Shown one piece after another: positions 56,201-62,283 of a stretch of 64,000 nt of DNA. The notes under the pieces were generated by a model. The model made no database searches. It saw only the letters and a list, made by a program, of their open reading frames with translations, and was not told the DNA's origin. A program made the position numbers and the translations under genes. Origin of the DNA: Nemertoderma westbladi. Its lineage: Eukaryota; Xenacoelomorpha; Nemertodermatida; Nemertodermatidae. How positions within the stretch are numbered: position 1 is the first letter of the stretch; every line of letters begins with the position of its first letter. The stretch spans positions 1-64,000 of the forward strand of contig JAUCBJ010007430.1 in the NCBI GenBank assembly GCA_032718475.1, read 5' to 3'.

Positions 56201-56999
56201 AATGGTAAGGTAGGCTCGCGAGTCTTCCGCCCCATTCTTCCATCTCACCTTTCTCGAAAGCCTTGTAGGCTCTGTATAGGCTAAGAGCTTCTTTCTTTTC
56301 GCGGGTTGACTGATTCGCCTCGTCCAGCGTAAGTTCAAATGCATCGGGTTCAACAACCTTAGGTGGGTAAACGACAGTTTCTCCCGCCTTTGGTCCAGTC
56401 ATAGCAAACGAATGATATGGATTTGATAAAGGATACCCTCCTTCCTGGTAGCGTAGTTGTTGATGGTTCGAACACCTCGCCAATATCGGTTCAGGATTTT
56501 CCTTATTCAAACGCATTGGAATCGCATTTCGTTGTTCGCGCATACAAGAACCGCATTGATAATAAAGTTTATAAACTGAAAATGCTTCCTTTGTTTCTCT
56601 ATCGTCCCCTCGAGTTCGTCTGTAAAGGTGCATTCCATCGAATTCATCTCGTACCGCGGGCATATGTTCGTGCGCCTTTAGGTATTGCATGGTATGATAC
56701 AAACGACTAATTTCAGTATCGGGGTCTTCGCTAATGTCTCCCGTATCACACAAAGCGTCGTACGGGTAAAGTTCATTAAAGGTTTTGCGCAAACTTTCGA
56801 TTCTTTCATTTAATGCGTTTTGCCTTCTCTTTAATACATTCGAGTCATATTTAGTTCTCGCGAGTTTCGCAGTACTTTCTGATAATTCTTTTATACCAAA
56901 TATAGTGTAGTCTTTGGCTCCAAATCTCTCGAATGGCGCTGCTGCTTCCTCTTGGATATCATATCCCCATCTCGGCTCTCCATGTATCTCCTTCTCCAT
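53274..56999 (-). CDS. ORF3: large zinc-knuckle protein in the env position of a BEL/Pao element
   Basis: 1,241 codons, uninterrupted. I chose the ATG at 56999 (MEKE) because the A1 copy starts at the same place; an in-frame ATG at 57107 would add 36 codons. Features: a possible zinc site (CGSC then CSNH, about residues 150-175), FYDNEGGS near 465, a VDTRPLILW...REY block, three knuckles at about 862-925 (CGKCGVAGHHLTKC, CGWCGDQGSHTFYTC, CTYCNIKGHRASEC), a conserved GFWAVNP block after them, and a basic RGRGRARSTKR end. No signal peptide or membrane segment is present, so it is not Env. The knuckles and basic tail suggest RNA or DNA binding (inference). I do not recognise the remaining 80 percent. 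Blocks are conserved in A1 and A2 at the same map position. Confidence 0.85.
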   Translation of the reverse strand: MEKEIHGEPRWGYDIQEEAAAPFERFGAKDYTIFGIKELSESTAKLARTKYDSNVLKRRQNALNERIESLRKTFNELYPYDALCDTGDISEDPDTEISRLYHTMQYLKAHEHMPAVRDEFDGMHLYRRTRGDDRETKEAFSVYKLYYQCGSCMREQRNAIPMRLNKENPEPILARCSNHQQLRYQEGGYPLSNPYHSFAMTGPKAGETVVYPPKVVEPDAFELTLDEANQSTREKKEALSLYRAYKAFEKGEMEEWGGRLASLPYHWTSHDQTPAKEMTPEVFESINFAQNVIQRLQIASPERTREMQPYSTLTTKPLSTTLNFPISIPVRQDTTYEIPIVDHPEIISNLEFLPAVVFSDMSKIYDLRRHITQKVVYNVPPHIQDFKELDRAGADIAPSNLKGYLTRTIRLWIGTGTFESDTDIAADWRGKVIRFEDDKDIEKIWQPSEELLDEWNRTFRSFQENGYMFYDNEGGSHQQSLTSKTIQIRAADGVLHVFSRQRSDKRMPIPPANTKRHHLITDIVKKMDQACNIDARMLPKMVRNMILDKTVVKIGSGVREDLISDFAGMTDSDDRLPTPYVDTRPLILWSIEQGYFREYNTQKTGTGYISYLLFNWDYKESKRAKYIETYGEGDTPDMSEFESQLKWRGCVYWAITSPPRSVLQYYLAIESSVNVCLIADIVSRTLKRHPLCLGEDHTFYMEGRIHTDVFRRFFEPFYNSDAQCNAFTRAGFSIFRDVYLRCAGSLIERPSMFTLLPYEGERIVEVMDESRQTRAPIGHLGDDFEVTTTITDDPLEELLEIERNLPKKSQTEIRQLEATDAVVCIQPSETYQPIDPDDYDYSVGGSARPIGDLIYKRVWYPANTMCGKCGVAGHHLTKCSGKHITTTQLICGWCGDQGSHTFYTCWRFMAQCTYCNIKGHRASECQLRDIPYEHESVKLVRKLFDEWEDLADEHVSAQRRRFPMRAHLGFWAVNPQTMMSEGYISAMPQYDELIEVVDILPHDSGFRVVREYLLQIHPDNKNTWNFQKVVNRITYGEFDRFRTEKRNKGAWLTVAWAYRAAFYHKRIRASVFEEEEILEATNIPATPVAPSARHPREDGQGRIIRVQKVSQQLKKSINIEERKGVEPTIRITRDTVSLPREPTGGSGHTPADQKGAQATLGSASSASRTFPDVLPTVVTTDRSRGIGQGFGMPNRRICEETVAPSPNVQAKPVTRPTSPISRAKSPVRSFRGRGRARSTKR
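56211..56226 (-). repeat. Family C palindromic hairpin motif (inside ORF3)
   Basis: Sense AAGACT-CGCG-AGCCTA; coding frame here is G-R-L-A-S-L. Confidence 0.8.
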
Positions 57000-57202
57000 A
57001 ATTAGAGGTGTAGTTACATAATCATTACTACTAGAGGGAATACAACAGAGTTTGTAGTTAGTTGTGAGGAGACGTGAGAGTTTTCGTCTGCCCTTTTGGC
57101 TCGACAACGCTCTAACCTCCTACCCATAGCCTAAGATCTAGGGTTTCTTTAATGACACGCTGCTTCTTATCTAAAATTTTTTGCCGAAATAAAAACGAAT
57201 TT

Positions 57203-57250
57203 GGGCTAAACTGGCTGTGAGTCTAAAATACTCACTTTTTGATCCCAAAC
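57203..57250 (-). promoter_or_regulatory. Conserved hairpin block upstream of ORF3 (C)
   Basis: Sense: GGGATCAAAAAGTGAGT, loop, ACTCACAGCCAGTTTAGCCC, with a GTGAGT/ACTCAC stem of six pairs where family A has GTGA/TCAC. The surrounding bases (ATCAAAAA and GCCAGTTTA) are the same in both families. Confidence 0.6.
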
Positions 57251-57359
57251 TATTATCAGAAAATAAGCAGTCAAGAATTAGTAATAAATATAGGGAAGTC
57301 TATTTATTGACGTAACTTATTGAAACAAGACCGTGTAAAATTTAATTAAAATTTTAAGA

Positions 57360-57375
57360 AAGGCTCGCAAGTCTT
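57360..57375 (-). repeat. Family C palindromic hairpin motif (integrase-ORF3 gap)
   Basis: Sense AAGACT-TGCG-AGCCTT. Confidence 0.8.
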
Positions 57376-57661
57376 CCTCTCTTGTTTCTCTAATTTTTAA
57401 GTTCCACCCGACTGTACCCTGAAATCTATTCACTGGAGAAAATTTTAAAAATTTTCAAATCCAAATGGATTGTCTAAAATTTCGAAAATGTCTCAATATT
57501 GTGAGTTCCAAGTAGAATTCCATTTCTTATACCTACAAATCCCGCTCCTATGTGACACATAAGGGTACTACCCTCAATGTTCACATATAAAGACAATGGA
57601 ATTCTACCGCTGTCCTTACTACGGTGTACAGGTACGTGGAAATCTATTTGTAAACTCCTAA

Positions 57662-59323
57662 TTATGTACTAATATTAGTTGGAGATTTGTAGTCTCCAGA
57701 CTCGTTACGAGTCTCTTCAAGAAGTACGAGACGTTGAGTCGGTCTGTCTACTGTACGACCGTCAATTGTCCGTACTGTCACAGTTCTTGTTACTCCATCC
57801 ATAGATGGATGTGTGTCTAAAATTACACCTCTTATCCAGAAGCATCTTTTTAGATTCACTTCCGCTAACAGCACGTGATCTCCCGGCTTTAATGCGCGGG
57901 TGTTATTGTACCAAGTTGTTCTGGCAGAAATAGAGGGCAAATAATGGTTTTGCCATATTTCCCAGAATTTGTTAGCTAGTAGTTGCGTGATTTTCCACGC
58001 TTCTCTACCATAGCTATCGCCTTCTATTGGAAAAGAAATAGGCGTCAAAGTAGTCGGTGCCTGCATTAGCAGGTGTGCCGGTGTTAAAGCAAACTGGGAT
58101 TGTTTGTCATCGGGTACTAATACTATTGGTCTAGTATTTAGTATTGCCTCGATTTCAACAAACAGTGTTGTCAGTTGGTCGTCTGTCAAAATGTGGTTTA
58201 CTGGAATGAACTTTGCCATTGCCGTTTTTATAGATCTAATCAATCTCTCCCAGACTCCGCCTCTCCATGGACTATCTGGAGGATTAAACTTCCAAACAAT
58301 CTTGTAAGGACGTAGTTCGTTTGAGATTTGATCATGATCTAATTTCTTAAAGGCTCTAGCAATTTCATTTCGGGCACCAACAAAGTTTGTCCCTTGGTCT
58401 GAGTACAAGCATTTCACTAGTCCGCGTCTAGCGATAAATCGCCGCAATGCTAGTATAAACGCGTTGGTGGAAAGATCCATCACACGTTCAATATGAACTG
58501 CCCTACTGGACATACATGTGAAAATCAGTCCCCAGCGTTTTACTAGTATACGTCCAGGTTTCGTATGTATGGGACCAAAGCAATCAATTCCAGTCTCTGT
58601 AAAAGGTGGTCTGAATGCTTGAAGTCGTGCTTGTGGAAGTTCACTCATTTCTTGGGTACCTATTCTAGAATGTACCTTTTTACAAATAATACACGTACGT
58701 GTCACTGAACTTAGCGCTTTACTGGGTCTAATTAATACAAATCTTGTACGTAAGTAGGAAAGACAGTGGTGTCTTCCAGCGTGTTTCAGATGTAAATGTG
58801 CGTCCAGTATCATTGCACGTTGTAATTCGTGATGCTGCGGTATTATTATTGGGTATCTAAAGTTTGTGTTAAAGTCAATGTTTTGAAGCCGAGATTTATG
58901 ACAAATTAAGCCATTATAAATTATCGGACTCCAACTCAATATTGGTGACGACTTGATTGGTTGACCTTGACTTATAGATGTGAATTCGCGTGCGAAATAT
59001 CGCAGTTGGTAATGGCGAATTAATTTAATTTCACACCTGTCAATCTCAGTCAATGTAAGTCGACGTGTAAAGTCTCGTTTGCCTTTAACGTATTGTACAA
59101 AACGTACAATCCACGCTAATTTTCGGCAAGCGTTTGTCCAAGAATCTGTTAAGTTTACAATATGGTCGACGTAAGTATTTGTGACGTCATCAGGTAAGTC
59201 AATGGAGAATTTGGAAGGTTTTGATTTACTAGAAGGGCCCACGGGTCCGCCGGTAGGTATTCCCTTGTTGACTGTTAATCCGTCCGGGTCTACAAGTAAT
59301 TTGTCCTTCTTTGTTTTCTTACC
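57662..59323 (-). CDS. Integrase domain of element C pol
   Basis: Open for more than 540 codons from the TAA at 59324. Counting from a GTG at 59242: zinc site H149/H151, H154, C184, C187; catalytic D220 (GIDCFG), D282 (LYSDQGTNFVG) and E332 (GGVWERL); then the BEL/Pao tail HYLPSISARTTWY...RALKPGDHVLL...VLLEE. All catalytic residues are present, so this domain could be active if it were made. It is normally cut from a Gag-Pol polyprotein, so there is no start codon of its own. The natural end of pol is at 57662. It is closely related to the broken A1 integrase. Confidence 0.9.
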   Translation of the reverse strand, partial: GKKTKKDKLLVDPDGLTVNKGIPTGGPVGPSSKSKPSKFSIDLPDDVTNTYVDHIVNLTDSWTNACRKLAWIVRFVQYVKGKRDFTRRLTLTEIDRCEIKLIRHYQLRYFAREFTSISQGQPIKSSPILSWSPIIYNGLICHKSRLQNIDFNTNFRYPIIIPQHHELQRAMILDAHLHLKHAGRHHCLSYLRTRFVLIRPSKALSSVTRTCIICKKVHSRIGTQEMSELPQARLQAFRPPFTETGIDCFGPIHTKPGRILVKRWGLIFTCMSSRAVHIERVMDLSTNAFILALRRFIARRGLVKCLYSDQGTNFVGARNEIARAFKKLDHDQISNELRPYKIVWKFNPPDSPWRGGVWERLIRSIKTAMAKFIPVNHILTDDQLTTLFVEIEAILNTRPIVLVPDDKQSQFALTPAHLLMQAPTTLTPISFPIEGDSYGREAWKITQLLANKFWEIWQNHYLPSISARTTWYNNTRALKPGDHVLLAEVNLKRCFWIRGVILDTHPSMDGVTRTVTVRTIDGRTVDRPTQRLVLLEETRNESGDYKSPTNIST

Positions 59324-59944
59324 TTAATTGTCGGTACTTTGTAAGTCGATCGTTAATGGTGGTTTGAACTCTATGGGGTCAGTGGGTTTCGGTAAACTTA
59401 TTTTTCTGCCGTTATTAATCCCGGGTCTCACCATAGGTTGCAAGTTTGGTATGTCTCTTGAGCACAAAGTAACACCTGTATTTACATTAGCGTAGGTACT
59501 ACCCACATCTGTAATACATGAGGTTTCACTGTGCTTATTGTTGCTCAAGTGTGTCAAATTTGGTAGTTTGTCAATACAAGGCCGCTCCAATAGGGAAACT
59601 GCGGCTTTACTATTTGTCAATATGTTACTAGTGTCTGGTAGAACATTTTGTGATATGTCTGGCAAAATGTTTCGCGGAACATCCGGCGAAATATTTTGTG
59701 ACGTGTCTGGCAAAACGTCTGGTTGACCGTCTAGTAACGCGTCTGGCGATATGTCTGGTGTAGAAAGGCTCGCAAGTCTTCCGTTCTTGACCTTTGAAGT
59801 TATATCTTTCCATTTCGCCTTCGGTTTTTTCTTAAGTTTAGCCGTCGTCGTTTTCTTTGCCTTCCCTTTCTTTGGTTTTTTAATTTCGGCGTCTTTAGGG
59901 ATATTGTTAGACTTGTTGTCGTATAGTGGCGGCCAATGTAGTGT
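59324..59944 (-). pseudogene. RNase H-integrase linker of element C pol
   Basis: It is in the same frame as RNase H and integrase, bounded by TAA codons at 59945 and 59324. A Lys-rich stretch (KKPKKGKAKKTTTAKLKKKP) is followed by the family C palindrome and a repetitive PDISPD/LPDTSQN segment (59640-59760), then a Ser/Thr-rich part. The equivalent linker in A1 has a different tandem repeat. Confidence 0.7.
59765..59780 (-). repeat. Family C palindromic hairpin motif (RNase H-integrase linker)
   Basis: Sense AAGACT-TGCG-AGCCTT; in the pol frame it reads G-R-L-A-S-L. Confidence 0.8.
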
Positions 59945-61909
59945 TTATCTTTGCAAGAATTGTGGTCCGTGCTGCCAAAATTCTTTGTTCTCCGGTTTAC
60001 AGAATTCCTCGGGCATCATTCCTCGTGACGCAATATCGGCTGGGTTTTGTGGTCCGGGACAATGTCGCCAATCTTCCTTTATTGAACGGTCTAGAATTTC
60101 TGCGTGACGGTTAGCTACGAATTTCTTGAATTCAAGTGTGTCGTTGTTTATGTAAAATAAAACCAACGTCGCGTCAGTCCAATAAAATATCTGTAAACTT
60201 GACTGTAGTTCCGTCTGTATAAGGTTCACGATTGTGGTTGACAGGGTTGCGGCTTGTAGCTCAGCGCGTGGTGTCGTCATATACTTAGTAGGCATGGTCT
60301 TAGCCTTAGAAGTAATGAGCGAAACATCAAACTCGTCTGAGTCTACTTGTCTGCGTAAATACGCTGCCACACCAAAGCCGTTGTCACTGGCGTCGGAGAA
60401 ACAATGTAATTCCAAGTTGTCAGGAAACGTCGTTTGTAATGGAAAGTACACTCTGGGTATGGAATAATCCTCTAGTGAAGATAATTCTGCCTCCCAGGTT
60501 TTCCATAAGTCTACTTGTTCTGATGAGATCGGCTCGTCCCATGTCAGTCCATCCTTCCAAATACTGCGCATATAAATTCTGGCTTGCAGTATTATTGGGC
60601 TGATGAATCCTAATGGATCGAACAATCGACTCAATTTTGACAAGCAGGATCTCTTTGTCAGAGTGTTTTCTTGAGTGTCCAGTCTCACCTTCACTCGAAA
60701 GTTGTCCGTGTTTGGGTCCCAAAAGAGCCCCAACACCTTGGTCGTCGGTAGTGGTTCGAACTCTAGGTCAATGTCACCACCTCCACGCTCAGTCGTTCCG
60801 AATGAGTCTACCAATTCAGCACTGTTTGAGGCGAATTTGGTGAGGTTAAAACCTCCGCCCGCTAAGCAGTCCCGTAATTGATGTGCTACTGTAATAGCAC
60901 GTTCTACTGTGTCACAACTCTGTAAACCATCGTCCACGTAAAAGTCACGTTCTACGATCTTGATTATCTCTGGGTCATATATATGTTTCTGATCCCTAGC
61001 GGCTTGCTTTAGGGCGTACATCGTACAGTTTGGGCTGTCCCTGGCACCGAAAACGCGAACTTGCATTTGGTAAGTCGCCGGTGGTAGACTTAAGTCTCCT
61101 TCCGGGTACCAGAGGAACCTCAAACTGTCTCTGTCTCGCTCTAACGCTCGCACTTGGTGAAACATAGCTTCGACGTCACAAGTAAAGGCTACTTGACGCT
61201 GACGGAAGCGCATAATCACCCCCATAAGATAATTATTCATGTTTGGTCCATCCATTAACTCACTATTGAGGGACATTCCCTCAAATAGAGCCGCGCAGTC
61301 ATTGACTACACGTACTTTGTCTGGTTTGTCGGGGTGTCTCACTTAGTGATGTGGCAAGTAGTATGTCTGGTCAGTCACAATCTCTGGGTTAGTCATTCTG
61401 ATAGCGTATCCCTTCGTTAAATACGTCTCCATCTGAGTATTATACTGCAGATGGGCTTTCTCGTCCTTTAATAGACGTTGTCGTATTGAGTGTAAACGTC
61501 TTAAGGCTAGCGGATAGTTATTTATAAGTTTAGGACGTTGGTTACGCCATAGCATCCCTACCTCATAATGTCCGTCTTTCGTCTGGCGGATAGTATCTTC
61601 CATGATCTTCAAAGATTGTTTCTCTTGTTCCGACATGCATGGTTCGTAGCTACCAGGTTCGGCTGTATCTTGTTCTAACCACCTGATAGTCTTCTCCGTT
61701 AATTCTTTGTCCAGTGCAGCTTGTTCCACTTGATGATTTCTTAACGCGTCGTCATCGATATCGACGGGCATTGTTGAGGTTATTGGTGTAGGTAGACTCG
61801 CAAGCCTTCCGGCGTTATCATCTGTCGTCGATGGAATCTCTGGCTGACTCGTCTTCTTCCCAAGTTCTAAACTCACCTGGTGGATTAGCTGCTCCTTGTG
61901 ACTTATCAT
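59945..61909 (-). pseudogene. Reverse transcriptase and RNase H of element C pol
   Basis: Same frame throughout, interrupted by a TAA at 61343 where family A has Tyr (HHYVTHPDK), and ended by a TAA at 59945. RT motifs: VRVVNDCAALFEGMSLNSE, first catalytic Asp in FTCDVEAMFHQV, active site DFYVDDGLQS, KVLGLFWDPNTDNF, LSRLFDPLGFISP. RNase H: CFSDASDNGFG, AELQAATLS, YWTDATLVL, then WRHCPGPQNPADIASRG. Every catalytic residue is intact. One nonsense codon splits RT before its catalytic core. There is no frameshift from 61909 to the end of pol, so damage is limited to three TAA codons over 4.2 kb. Confidence 0.9.
61793..61808 (-). repeat. Family C palindromic hairpin motif (protease-RT linker)
   Basis: Sense AAGGCT-TGCG-AGTCTA. 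The A and C that face each other at other sites are replaced by G and T, which can pair. Confidence 0.75.
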
Positions 61910-61989
61910 ACTTCTCGCTACACACGTCGTGTCATGTTTTGTCGAATGTAGTGTAGTATGGTCTAGGTCGTGTGAAAAGGAATGAGTCG

Positions 61990-62283
61990 AAGTTGTAGTT
62001 AATAAACTACATGTACTTTGTATATCGTCTTCTCGTCACTTATATCCAGTGTGCGCACAGGCGCTCGAGTATACCACCCTATCGGCGTTCTACAGGCGTA
62101 TGCGTTTCCCGCTACGACTGCCGATGGTCTGGTTTCCCACACTTGATGTAGGTTGAATTGATCTGTCCCGATCAGCATTGCTACCGATCTATAATTGACA
62201 GGACATTCAGGTACACCAAGGTGTCTGAAATACTTACGGTCCTCTAGAGATTGCTCTGGGACAGGACCTAGTAGGTTACAAAG
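61990..62283 (-). pseudogene. Protease C-terminal remnant of element C
   Basis: It reads LLGPVPEQSLEDRKYFRHLG, then VAMLIGTDQFNLHQVWETRP and IGWYTRAP, matching the end of the family A protease region. The catalytic Asp part is gone. It follows the Gag stop (62284) in the same frame, so the deletion kept the frame apart from the TAA. A frameshift near 61980 separates it from RT. Confidence 0.7.

Larger units (their letters stand above)
57000..57661 (-). other. Integrase-to-ORF3 intergenic region of C
   Basis: About 660 bp. It holds the family C palindrome (57360-57375) and the conserved hairpin block (57203-57250). No other credible frame. Confidence 0.65.

Noticed and set aside
56868-56880. 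Further family C motifs with only the CTCGCGAG core (also near 54178)
   Set aside because: The outer arms do not match; an eight-base core can occur by chance in a sequence of this length and composition.
53274-56999. ORF3 as an envelope glycoprotein
   Set aside because: No signal peptide, no membrane segment, and the Cys/His pattern is of zinc-knuckle type.
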